This document shows positions 1-12,800 of a stretch of 64,000 bases of DNA, in pieces. Each line of letters opens with the position of its first letter. Within the stretch, counting starts at the first letter, position 1. A program made the position numbers and the translations under genes. Source of the DNA: Saturnia japonica. Lineage: Eukaryota; Arthropoda; Insecta; Lepidoptera; Saturniidae. The DNA lies in NCBI GenBank assembly GCA_033032175.1, contig CM065319.1:13489018-13553017 (forward strand), read 5' to 3'. The notes beneath the pieces are model-generated. The model was not told the origin of the DNA, did not search any database, and saw nothing but the letters and a program-made list of their open reading frames with translations.

Positions 1-768
1 CAGAATCCGCGTTGGGTGACACTTAAGTAAGTTGTTAACTAACATCTTACAAATCTGACAAAAAATTGGTCGTACTTATACCATTTTATATTTAAACATT
101 TTGCAGGTGACGATGGATCAATCAGGATGATTTTATAATAATGTGGTCGAAGAAGCGCCATCTAATGGAAAAACATAGACTTAAAATTTTTCTGAAATGC
201 CATCATGGCCTACCCTTGGGAATCGACTTTTAATAAAGAAATATTGCTGGAAGCTACAAGAAATATTACCAAATTGTCTTGATTTTTTTAGATTTTAGTA
301 ATAGTATGATGATGACATGTTTAGTAGCGCAACTGATTAATATTCTCATAGCATCTCATATTTAATTTCTTGAGTTTCTACCACGTTGTTTTCCTTCACC
401 ACTAGACACGTGACAAGTGTTTATGCTTTAAAACAGACACGTAAATTTCGACGGCTGAGTGCATTCTGCGCTCGCTTGCAAGCCTGGTGAACCTGTCAAC
501 AACTATAAAGGATGTTTAAAAAAAACGTGAATTTGATCCATCGTCGTGACCATCATACACATGATGATAAATGCGTCACAGTGACTTTTTTAATTTCTTG
601 CGATTCGGGATCAGCCTAAAGGCTTGCAGGCTGGCATGATAGGGACGATTGGTGATAGACTGCCGATATGTCGGTGGTCGCTGTTGCTTTTCGATTATGC
701 TTACCACCAAGTACAGCGTCGCCACTTTACCGTGGGTACTATAGAAAAAAATATGGTTGTGTTTATAC
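1..768 (-). other. Sequence downstream of the membrane exon; cytoplasmic exons not resolved
   Basis: The cytoplasmic tail of the Ig receptor should continue here on the minus strand after the donor at 768/767. The only weak candidate is 21..1, which follows an AG at 23-22 and is in a usable phase, but its pyrimidine tract is poor and the window ends there. Positions 450-505 match a fragment of the Jockey-type 3' UTR described at 21.2 kb, and 540-710 is a copy of a dispersed repeat (see separate entry). Nothing else was recognised. Confidence 0.4.
540..710 (+). repeat. Dispersed repeat D, copy 1
   Basis: The block resembles 10085-10280 and 46880-47060. Shared parts are a stretch reading ATAAAcnCnTCACAGTGAC, then a CGnGnTTCGGGATC-like core, and then CTCGGTGGTCG or its variant ahead of an ACCACC end. 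No coding sequence and no clear terminal repeats are seen. It lies directly beside the membrane exon of the Ig receptor and supplies the stop codon (701-703) that would be met if the donor at 768 were not used. Family unknown. Confidence 0.55.
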
Positions 769-867
769 CTCTTCGTCTCCTGCAACGAATAATAAGGCAG
801 AGTACAATCACCAACAGCGCCGCTATGACGAGAGCGGCCGCTATCAGTGGCGCCACATGCGCTGTCT
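769..867 (-). CDS. Ig receptor exon: transmembrane segment
   Basis: The exon opens after CTAACAG and encodes a short juxtamembrane piece and a helix (APLIAAALVIAALLVIVLC, then LIIRCRRRR). The basic run after the helix marks the cytoplasmic side, so the protein is type I. Entry phase matches the preceding exon (CAT G/AG). The donor is AG/GTATAA, which is acceptable but not strong. If it were skipped, reading would continue 22 codons to a TAA at 703-701 inside a repeat. Confidence 0.88.
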
Positions 868-3800
868 CTGTTAGCGAAAAATTATCTGTGTGAACAAAAC
901 GTTACAATTTTATACACATGCAAAAATAAATCGTGACGTATTAATTATTAAAGTGATTATTGGATGCAAATTAATTGTTGTGAGAATACAAAAATGCAAT
1001 GCTTTTAGGCTTAGCATGCACGATAATGATAACAAAAACTGGTATTTTATTTAGTGTTTTTTTTAATTAACAGTAAATCTATAGTTTTATTTATATGACG
1101 TAATGACATATACAACTATAGACATATACTATATAAGATGAAGGGTTAAAATCATAGGCAGAAAAGCGTAAATTAGATATTACAAAAGGCTCTAGCCTAG
1201 AGTAGAAATGAAATATAAATGATTTGTCATTATTATTAAACAGTTTAAATTATTTAAAAAATATTAAGAAGGCGTAATGACATGCTTGGCATATGTGAAA
1301 CATATAAATTTAATCACATGTTTATATTAAAAAATAAACCATTAATTATATAAGAAACCAATCTGATAGACAAACACACACGTAAAGTAGTGAATGTGTG
1401 GGGTACAGAGAGAAATCTTAAAAATAAATATTGAGAGGTGAGCGCTGAGTCGGAAAGAACCGACCAGACGCGATGCTGTCCGAATGGAACGTAGCGACGT
1501 CCCATCTAGCACTACTGGATGTTTCATATCAAAAATAAATTATATTTTCTTAACGTGGCTCACCATTATTAAGCTTCAACATAACTGTAGAGATTCCTTA
1601 CTGACATGAAAAAATTACTAAGGCTACTAAGTAAGAAAGTTACTAAGGTTGAAGGGAAGTAGAGCACAGAATGTCTCTGTTAAATGTTTCTTTGGAGATT
1701 TCTCACTACTTGGGGCAGCTACAACCCCTCCACCCTAGAGAAGATCTCGGCTAAATAAACTTGTGTTGTGTTCCTGCGATGAGTATGATTTCCAGAGCTC
1801 CTTTGGGTAGGGGGCTTCAAGGTCGGCAAGGCGCTAATGGTATTACAAGAGTCCATAGGTTACAGTAGCCTTTATAGCTTTATATTATAAAAACCCATAG
1901 TATAAAAAAGCATGGGAACTAACAAAAAAATACGTTCAGGATTTGCGAAAAACAAAAATGACACTTACCATGAACTGTTAAAGAAACTGCGTGAGAAGAG
2001 AAACCTCTTTCATTTTCCACATGGAGAACGTAGACACGCGCGTCGGCTACTCCAGTGTTGGAGATAAGCAACGTGTAGCGATAGCAACCGTTATCCATCG
2101 ACGGTTCCACTGATCGGTACCGACCTAGGTCCAAATAAACCAAACTTGGGTAAGTTTTTGTGTCATTACTCATCATAAAGAAAAAACAAGAGATCATTGA
2201 TTGTAAGATTGTCAATATAAGTTCCATGGAGCCTTACAAGAAATTAAGTGCGTCCAGAAAACGGAGATTTGTTTTCCTAAATTTGCCACCAGGGAAACGC
2301 TGCGTTCGCATTCGTGGTGTCTTTTTTATACCTATTAATACTTTGTTTTGTTTTGTTTTTTATTCTTTTTAGGTTTAGCGTTTTTGACCATAGTCTCGCG
2401 TGATGCTTAGTAACTATGTGGCCCAAGGTGGTAGGATATTTTCCAATAACTGCCTGGTTAGCTACCTGGTTAGGCCTTAAGTTGAAAATCTGTCCCCAAG
2501 CATCTATAGGTGTATTGCGGCAGCTGCACGTGAGAACCAATCCTCACACTAACTAGGCTTGGCGTGTTTACCTCTTGGGCTACATTGTCACGTAGCATAA
2601 AACATAAAGAATAAAAAATAGTAATCCTACTGTTCATCACAACATCACTAATTTTATTTAACTTAAGGTAAGACTATTATAACCCTAAATAGACCACGTC
2701 AAGGTTGGTTTTTGTACGATACGTTATTAAGGATGAACATTCATACCTACCGAGTCTATCTCTGTAATAATGACAGTAATAATTTCTGGCCAGACATGAA
2801 AATTTCATATTTCTATTTTTTAAGCCAAAAGCTAAACCTATAATGATTTATTTTTATATTTAAAGATTTTAAATTGGATTTAACGTGTGATGAATAATAC
2901 CTTTAGTTCTTTAATTATCGCCTACATACGAGTATATAACATAACTACAACAACATAAGGTTTGTTCAGTTTAGTATCAAATTAATAGATTTAATATAAA
3001 TTGTCTCGTTTACTATTCCATAAATTATCACACTATTCTAGATAAATCGATACGATGGAATGTGAATAACGTATCAATCTATTTACATACCAACTCAAGT
3101 ATCCATTTTATAATGTATTTATAGATGCACGAATTCCAAAATACATATTTTCTTACAATATTAACGATAATTATCCTTGGAAGTTGAAATATTGTGTTCT
3201 AATTTGTCACTAGGCCACCAGCTGTTGCGTTATCAATAGGTATTTCATTTTGTTGCGCACGTCTCTAAATACACGCTCGGATGCGAATTTCATCAAATGT
3301 GTAATTTGATGTTATATTTCTAAATCAACGCATATTGATACTATAAAATATATAAGTCTGAAGAAGTTATGTAATTTTAATCTTTCTATAAATATTTCTT
3401 CTGAAAGTAAAGTAACGGGGTAAGAGATAAATTTTCATCGGCAACTTATTTAATTCTGACCGAACAAAACTGAAGTATTTCTATGCTTACAAGTTAACTA
3501 TCTTCGGTGGATCATCAGATATGATTGTGGTTGGTGTAGACAGAGAAAAATATAGACCAATACTCGATGTAACCGGGTATGAGAGATATTTTAGATACAT
3601 CATCATCTTCAGTCCGCAATCACCCACTGCTGAGCATAGGTCTCTCTCCTTCTACGAACTTCTGAACTAATCTCGTCCACGTTTTATCGGCGGTTTTTAC
3701 AATATCGTCTACCCAACGAGCTGCCAGGCGTCCAACTCCTTATGTACCCATACGTAGCCACCAATTCGTCAACGCTTTAGTTCACCTACTGTCACCCTAT

Positions 3801-6800
3801 CTCGCAACATGTCCTTACCAATTCCATTTTAGTTTTATGGTAGTTTCTCCAACGTCGCAGCTCAGTGCAACGTCGGATCTCGCCATTTATGACTCGATTT
3901 TGTAATTCGAAGCCGAGTATGACGCACTCCATGAATCTCTGTGCCACTTGCATTTTATACAAAGTCTCAACTGTGAACGTCCATGTCTCGGCACTATACT
4001 ACTGTGTCCCAAAAGTATTCGACCTGTACCTGTAACTTCGCACGGGCATTATTTTTCTTCATCCGGCTCATGGCATCTTTCGAAGTAGTGTCCCCCTTCG
4101 ATTAAACAAGACGCTCCCATCGGCACTTCCACAACCTGATGCATTCGTTTCAACCGTCTTTCTGTAGTGAAACTGGTTTTTTTATTTTTATTTTAGGAAT
4201 AGCCAGGAAGTCGCAGGTGGCTATGTTGGGACTGTACGGAGGCTGACGGAGTTATTTAATATTGTGGTTCGCTAAAAACTGTTGCACGCTTGGTGGAGAA
4301 TCCAGTCGCCGTTCACCAAAACACTCGTGCGACAGTTTTTGAATCACTTGTACCGCTCTTTTATTTGAGTTTTGCCCATACAAGCATCTTCAAAGACCTC
4401 CTGCATTATTTTCATCGTCTCTACACAACTATTTCTGAGTTGGGAGTAAAACTTTATGCAAATTTGTTGTTCCGATGTCCGTCATTTTCAACGATAGCAA
4501 AATCTGACGAACGAGATATCTACAATGTACGTAAAGATACTGTGCGCTCGAAATAACAAATCTCGTTGGTAGTCATGGTAGCTGATGACTTCGTGAAAAG
4601 TGACTTGTTACGCTCGTCCTTCATATAGGCCATTCGGACGTTTTAGCACAAAGTTATGGGTACAGATCATATACTTTTGGGAAACACTTCATATGTCATG
4701 GTGGGCAGGGCACAATTTTTGTACAGACGGGTCTTCAGGCGTTGTGGAACATCAACAGATTTGAGTATATCACTCAAATTATTGAAAGCCGCCCATCCCG
4801 ACTGGAATCTTCTGGAGACCTCCTTCTTCTGAAGTTTCTTGTACAAAAAACAAAATCCATAACAATTGCATTTTTGATCATCATATTATTTTTATGACAC
4901 TTTTTCAGTTCGTGATATAAGACCGAGTAATATCCCTTACACTTTTCGTTTTTCCCTCTACGGATGGTGGTCATTATAGGAAAGCAAAAAATATCTCACC
5001 GATTTGTGAGGGTACTTGTAGTCTCAAGCTGCCCCACATCCAAGCGGCTGTCCTAGGCGGGGGATCAGCGCAGACGGTCGCATGCAGTCGTCCTTCCGAG
5101 CCACTCCACGCATGCGCGGTACCTGTCTCTGCGCCAACCGGTGGACCCAACACATTGAGAGTTACAGGCTCCGACTGGTGACTCCTAAATACAAATAACA
5201 CTCGTGATTTGAAATAAAATAATAGTAAACAGGAATGGCATTTTGTTATCTGTGAAAAAAATTGCACATAACACCTATACAGTAATTCGTATCAATTTAG
5301 TATTGTCTTTTACACTTTTTTTTAATAATTTATGGATTTAGCTTTTGACTACAATCTCATTTGACTAGTTCTCAACTGTAGCTGCCGGAACACACGCTAT
5401 AACTGGTCGATGACAGATTTTCAGGACTTGACGATCAGACGCCGGCTTTAGAAAAAGCCCTACCACCTTGCTATGTACCATCATCGGTCATAAGCCATCA
5501 TCGGTTTAAAATCATTGACACTTTACAACACTGTTCAGATTTATTTACCTTTGTACCTCTTTTATCTTCCGTGTCTGTTGTTATTCCAAATAATTCTTCT
5601 ATAGCATTCAATGTATTCGACAATTAAAGATAAATGTTACGTCAAATATCTTTACCACCCCAAAGTCCAAATTCAAAATGTTAAACAAAAAATCTAATCA
5701 TAAATTGTATATTCAATTTACTTGTAAATGTCAACTCACTACCACAGGTTCGGGTTTTATACCATTTATCAAGAAGAGACGTCAAGAAACTAGATTTTTA
5801 TCTTTAAAAAAAAAAAACATTTAAGGCGAGTCCAGAACGCGTCTTTCTTTATTAATTACTAGATATTAGGGCCTGGTTATACAGGCCGCGATTACGAGCC
5901 AAGTGTAGTGTTCCGGCACTCTACATGACTAGTGATAACTAGTAGGTTAGGGTAGTTAATATAAATTGTCCTTGGTAAAGAAGTCACCGTAACACTTCAG
6001 TCGGCTTGTGACCACGGGCTGTGCAACCATGCCGTAACGTCGAATGTGTTCTAGATTCGCACGAAATTGTTATGTTATTATACGATAGTTTATACACTCA
6101 CCTATCCTCAAGTCCGATCTGATTGTTAGCAACACATGTGTATCTTCCGTGTTGCGTGTACGTAACATTATATAAGTGAAGCTGGGGTGTCGAAGATATT
6201 AGATATCCTTCTTGTTCTATATTATTTATTCGCACTGAACTGGAAGGACTGTGAAAATAACACAAAACATGTTACCGTCGAATATAATACTCAAACAGAT
6301 GAATGGAAAACATTACTTCAATGAGTTTTAAACCCATATTTGATAGTGAAAACACCATCACCACATCTATTTCTGCCGCTAAACAGCAGTGTTTTCAATA
6401 ATGTGTTCTATGAGAGTAGCTAGGTTTGTGCAGAGGGTGGTGGACTTTGGATGCTCTGAACAGGTTGCATAGATGGGCTGTTCGCATTGTTAATGACGCA
6501 GACGTTACCAAATACATCGAGCCGCATCAGCTGCGCGGAACATAGCCTCGCTGAGCGTGTTACATCGTCTTTATCATGGTGAGTGTTCTTAAGAGCTGTT
6601 CAAATTCCCTCCTCTCCTTTCCACAACAGAACCACACGCGTTGGAATTCGGGGTCACAGTTTTACGGTAAACTCCATCTCAGCACGAACTAAAAAGTTCT
6701 CTATGACTTATTTTTAACGTACCGTGAAATTGTGGAACCATCTCCCGGCCAATGTGCTCTCCCACCTTCAGGATATATTTATTCAGAGAGCGGTGACCGT

Positions 6801-9800
6801 CAATGGATCTCGATCCCTAGATGGTTCCAGTTGTGCTTGAATTGTACTGTGCTTACCATCAGGAACGGTAACATCAATCATCATCGGTGTTGAGGTAAAA
6901 TAAATATAATAATATGAATTAATTTTACTGACTTTATTTTTAATTGTGTAAAGAATAAGTAAAACGAATTCACATTATTATCAGTGATGACTATGTTCAT
7001 TATGTCGCAATTCAGTCACATGATGCGCGCGCACCTCTTAATTATACCCTCTACCAAACGCGCGTAAAGAAATATAAGTTCGAAAATACTAACATCTATT
7101 TTAAATTTCGAGTCCAGTAAATTAAAATGTTATCTAAAAACAAAAACCAAATATCAGATGCTTACTTATGATACCACTGGTAGGATGGAGGTGGGTTGCT
7201 TTCAGCCTTACATTCCAAAGTCACCTGAGAGAACAGATTCGCTTCCACAACTGTGTCTGGTCCAACCCATGTTACTCGCGGAGGATCTGAGATATTTGTA
7301 AATATTTCAATTATTTTACATAATATTGTTATTTCAATATGTTTGTAATTGTGATTTTAATTAAGAAGACATACATTTGATGTCGACTTCAATTTTCACT
7401 GAATCAGATGTACCAATTGAATTTCTAGCTTGACATCCGTATATACCTGAAATAGTCAAATATAAAGATAAAGTAATTTTGGTAATTATTTTTTATTTGC
7501 TGCATCAACAGAGTACCCACTTTTTACATACATAATACGTATGTTTAACTTTTATTTAGTTGAACACATTAAAATAATGTAATATTCCAATTCCAGGCGA
7601 GCACGCATGCAATATTTTTCGAATCGAATGTTATTTCTGAAAGGTATTTTATCCTGGCAACGCATTTTATCTCCTTTAATTCTTAGTCAAAATTAATGAT
7701 TCAATAAAGACATAAAGCTTATGTTCCTATTGATGATGTGTTATAGTTTAAAATTTATATATATGTAAAAACAAAATTAAACAACTTTTCTGATGATGCT
7801 AATAAAAATATATTCAAGGCGCCATCTATTAACAATCTTTTTTAGTAACATGACAGCTGTTAGTTAGATTGTTTACATTCTGTATTGTGCAAAATATTCG
7901 CACGGGTCAACTAGTATAACATAAAAACTTGATTGATAAAAAAATGGCAATAACAATCACATAAGTAATTGTAAGTGACTGTATTAAGTTACAGAGTGAC
8001 CTTAACACTCTCGAGTTATGGTGTATCATCAACAAAATGGCTCTTAATGTGAAAAAGTGTCAATATATAACTTTTACCAATAAAATAAATTATATTGATT
8101 TTTCCTATCAGCTTGGAGGTATAAGCTTAGAGAGAGTATCCGTTGTTCGTGATTTGGGTGTCATGTTTGACTCTTCTTTTTCTTTTCGACCACATATACT
8201 TAATATTGTACCCAGAGCCAAAAAGGTGCTTGGATTTGTTATGCGTACTTCACGACCATTTCGCAATAACGAGAGTGTTATCTTGCTCTATAACATCTTA
8301 GTTAGAAGTATTCTTGAATATTGTTCTGCCATATGGTCACCTCACTATACCACCTACGTAGAGCTTATAGAATCTGTCCAAGCTCGTCTTGTTAGATGCC
8401 TGAGCATAAGAAATGGTATTCGTAAATCTATCCCTAATTATGTTAATAGACTAAAATATTTTAACATGATAAGCCTAAAAGAGAGGCGAAATATAGCTGA
8501 CTTACTCATCCTTTACAAAATTGTAAATGGTTCAATAGATGCGTTCCTTATTAATTACTTGTATTTTAGATCGCATACCCGTGCGGTGCGCAACCCATAT
8601 ATATTTTACATTCCGACTACAACACTGAATACTGCTTTTAATAGCCCTTTTGTGCGTATGGCAAGGTTATACAACGAGAGATCAAGCATGATGAATAACT
8701 CAATAGATATCTTTTCTCAGTCAATCGGTTCATACAAGCACTCCTTGTTTAATAATTAAAATATAATTAAATATTAATTTTAATGTGTAATGTTTCATAA
8801 CATAGTAGTTATCCTTATTATTTATGTGTTTAAATGTCAGGCATGGCCTATTATCTGAGCGATTGCATTGTTTTTATTATGTGGAAATGATAATATGTAA
8901 TCTTTCCTTTTTTGTAATTGCTCTGTTGGCATGCTAAATATATAAAATAAATAAATAAATAAATATTGATGCATGTCATATTCGGTGATTTAAGGAAAAT
9001 TTAAGCGTCTATGTAGCCAAAGATAATATATAATAACACGCTAAAACTAGAAAGGTTGCCAGATTCCAAGCATTCCGACAGACGCTTAGCGACGGATTTT
9101 CAATTTGAAAGCTAGCCATGCGTGTACTATACAATATCTTGTATGTCCAAATTAAAATTTTGTGATGATTTTAAATTCAAATCTTTAGTCGCAATAATTA
9201 ATGGATGCTATTATTATGTTTAAACTTCAATAAAAACTTTAAGAGATCCTTTTTGTTTTTAATAAATTTCACAATCTTACCAAAACCAGTATACTAAAGA
9301 ATACTAGAAAAACTTTTATTGCATAAGTTACCCGAATGGTTTCTGGTGACTGGAGCAAGAATAAGTTTAGGTCCATTAGTTGCGAAGACTTGTCCGTTTT
9401 TAGTCCACCATACGTATGGAGCCGGGTTGCCTTCTGCTTTACATTCCAATGTTAATGCACTAGAACCTTCCTCGAGACTGGCCATAGTGCTTGCGTCTCC
9501 GCCAATTATTGACACCACTGGAGCAACTGTAAGTGAATGTGTATTATTAAAAACCTAAACATGCAATTTAGAAATAACTTTTACATCTATGAATTAATTA
9601 CTGAGTAATTGTGTCCAAAAGCTGTGTTTGAAAAAAGTGGGAAGTGAAAACTGGGTGTGGCAGAAATGCAGTAGAAATGAGAACGCTAAAGAATATGTTA
9701 GGAGTGAAATTTTGTGACAGGATAAGTAATAGTGTGATAAGAGAACGTTGTGGTGATAAAAAAGATATAGTCACAAAGATTGTTTGGGGATGTAAAAAGG

Positions 9801-12800
9801 ACGAAAGAAATAAGATTGATTAGACAGATTTATATGGCGAGTGTGAATGGGATCGTTGGAAGAGAAAGGCGTAGACGAACGTGCCACGATGAAATCGTAC
9901 TCGTACTCTAAACCGACGAGCATGCATGAAAAGACTGATAAAAAAGCAAAAGATGTATACCAGGATCGTACCAAGTGGAAAGACGTGGTCTCTGCCTATC
10001 CCGTTGGAAAAGATGCGTCAACCAACGATGCGATGGGATAACCAACGTCATACGCCAGGTGTAAAACCCGTCAAAGTAGCACGCTTAAGCATGTCGCGTT
10101 GTATAACCAATAATGAAGTGTGGTTGGGATATGACGATATGTACCTAACTGGTTCGCAACCACCACACACATGGTGATAAACCCTTCACAGTGACTGTCT
10201 TTTGGGTTGTTGCATTTCAGGATCAGACTGTATATATCCTGTTGCTTGCAGGTCAGCATGAGAGCGGTGACTATCTTTTCCGTGCTACGATTTGAATAAC
10301 TTATTGTAATTGATTTTCGAATGCATGGCGATTAATATTGAGCTTAGTCAATATATAAAACTAGAACCGCCCGCAACTTCGTTCGCTTTTATTACAATAT
10401 AAAATTTAACAAGAATGAAAAAAAGCGCTTAGGGTAAATCATTTTTATTTTTTTAGAACGGGATCAGTAGTTCCAGAGATTAATTACCTCCTACAAACAT
10501 GCTCACAAATGCCTACTTATAACATGTAACAGTGTAGTGGTATGGATTAAACATAAATTAAGTAAGTCACAGAAATATAACTGTCTCAAAGGCATGGGTG
10601 CTCTATTCAACTAGGAAGCATCTCAACTAACAACCACAATTAACAATCAACAATGCAATACAATTAGAAGACACCATAAACAAAATTGAGGGTAGAATAA
10701 TAAATAGCCTTAAAGTGTAGAGCTTATTTAAGACCAGTGTAATAAAGTATAAATATGTAGATCTTTACAACTTAGAATTAGACCATTTTACCAATTACAA
10801 GACATTTCTTTACAAAAAAGAAATCCAACTCCAATGATTTTGAAGAGTTCCCTGGTGTATCTTCGAAGGAGGACCTTCACAATGCCAATGAAATTAAAAC
10901 GAAACCACCCTTAAAGTATTTCCTATCCAACAAAAAAAAAAAAAAATCATCCAAATTGGTTCATAAACAAGGAAGTTATGTCTGAACCCTATGAGTAACC
11001 TCCCTCCCCTCCAAAGTCTGTTAAAAAATGCAAATCTATTTCAAAGACTTTTTTGCAATAGCTCGCTTCAATGACTATTATCACTTTATTCCAGGGTTAC
11101 CAACTCTTAAAAAAAAATACTGCTAAGGTTAAGATGAAATAGTTCTAAATAACCCCAAATGCAACATTTAAACGCCCCAAAAAACCCTGAATTGTGTATT
11201 TATTAAAGGGTATTGTTTAAATGAGTTTCCCGTTTTATTTCACTACTTAATACATATCTTATCGGCAATTTAAATTTGAATTTTAATTATCATACGAATT
11301 CATAAAATAGATAACGAACATAACAACATTGATCACTAATTTAATTAAAATTTTGAAATTTTGAACGTGTTATGTGGAATCCCGTGCCGCCGCGAGATGG
11401 CGTGCATCAACTTGACCAGAAACTTGAAAACTTGACTTTGACCACAGACGAACAACTCGTTAGTATTAATTCTTATTTGTCTCTGGTTTAGTATAGTACC
11501 TATAGACAAATAACAAAAGATAGTACCATGAACGTTTTTTTTTTACTTGTTTTGGTCAATCAAATTAATTACGAATGAGAACCAATTTATGCCCCTAAAT
11601 TTGGGGCTGAAAGCCCTAATTTGCGAAGCATGCCTGATTCCATCATTTACAACTGTAATTTATCATGTATATTTTTTATATATATAATTAATTATTTAAT
11701 AAATACTTAAAAAAACAATATTATTATTATTCTTAAATTGTTATTAGTAATAATTGCCTTGGAATGGATTAAGATAAGCTACAAGTAACCCATAATGAGT
11801 TAAAACAAATACGTACAAGTAACATCAAGCATTGTGTAAGAATCCCTGTAGTAAGGTGATGGGTACGAAGGATGATGAGCCCGACAAGCCAATTGTCTTC
11901 CGTGTGCAGATCTTGTTGCTCCTAGTTCTAGCACCGACCTCGCAGCCCACACGCGAGGTCTCTCCACCTCTGACGCGTTAGTCTGGCTCCATGCTGTTAG
12001 TCGCTCTTTTTCTGAAAATTTATATTTATATTCCATAATACCAACTAAATAAGTCATGGTAGCGAGAGGTAAATACCAGCGGAAAACCGCTTTGATTTTC
12101 TAAATTCGCATACATAAATACAATTTAATTGGTAACGCCATTGGCTAACGGTGAGGGAGAACATCGAATCCTCAACGCCTGAAATTTTTTTTTCATCTGA
12201 CTATACTTTTAGCCTTAAGGGCTCTGGAGTCATTAGAGGCCTTAACAGCATCACCGGGTTTGGGTTTAACCGGGCTTTGTTAAGAAATTTTCTTGTAGTA
12301 ACTCTATATTTCGGAAAAACATTGAACTTTGAATTCTAGCCTTTTGGCAGTAAGTCGTGGTCTGGTGTGGTGATTAAGCCAATGCCTTCCCTCGGGACGA
12401 AGCCTTTGCCCAGTAGTGGGACACTTACGGGCTGGTCTTTTAATACCAACCAAAAACAGATATATTTTATGGGCGTTTAAAGGTGGAGCCACCCGGTAAT
12501 CACGTAATGTAAATTACCTATAATAAACTTTTGCCATTTAGATCTGCTGAAAATGGTCTTTGAACTTCTTGTCCGGTAAAACGTTAATATTCTGAGGAAC
12601 TTTATTGAACCTAACACTGTTACCTAAAAAACTTTTATAGATCTGAGTCTTAAAACATGGGACGACCAATTTGTGTTTATGTCTAGTGCTAAAACTATAC
12701 GGGTCGCTTGATCAAACTAATACGTCACAAACTAATCCCTTGTGATCTCTTCAAACTATTTCTTGGTAGAGGTAGATACATTTCGGAATTGTGAATAATA

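Larger units (their letters stand above)
2125..4999 (-). other. Intron inside Ig5 with nested transposon remnants
   Basis: The intron is 2,875 bp. It holds a SINE-A copy (2410-2600) and an RTE LINE fragment (3595-4830) split by a mariner-like element (3999-4691). The stretch 2600-3590 is AT-rich, and I see nothing else in it. Confidence 0.75.
7447..9331 (-). other. Intron inside Ig3 with CR1 fragment
   Basis: Intron of 1,885 bp. 7780-7915 is a short dispersed repeat also seen at 61330-61465 (GCCATCTATTA, then AAAATATTCGCAC and CTAGT at the end). 7965-8966 is a 5'-truncated CR1 element. 9050-9125 has a faint SINE-A block (GACGGATTTTCAATTTGAAAG). The remainder is AT-rich. Confidence 0.75.
9527..11816 (-). 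other. Intron between Ig2 and Ig3
   Basis: Intron of 2,290 bp with an RT relic (9640-10030), repeat D (10085-10280) and repeat E (10795-10995). 11000-11800 is AT-rich with homopolymer runs and nothing recognisable. Confidence 0.72.

Noticed and set aside
2125..2200. Earlier acceptor AG (near 2170) for the second Ig5 exon
   Set aside because: It does not join the previous exon in phase; the AG at 2126-2125 restores a continuous Ig domain.
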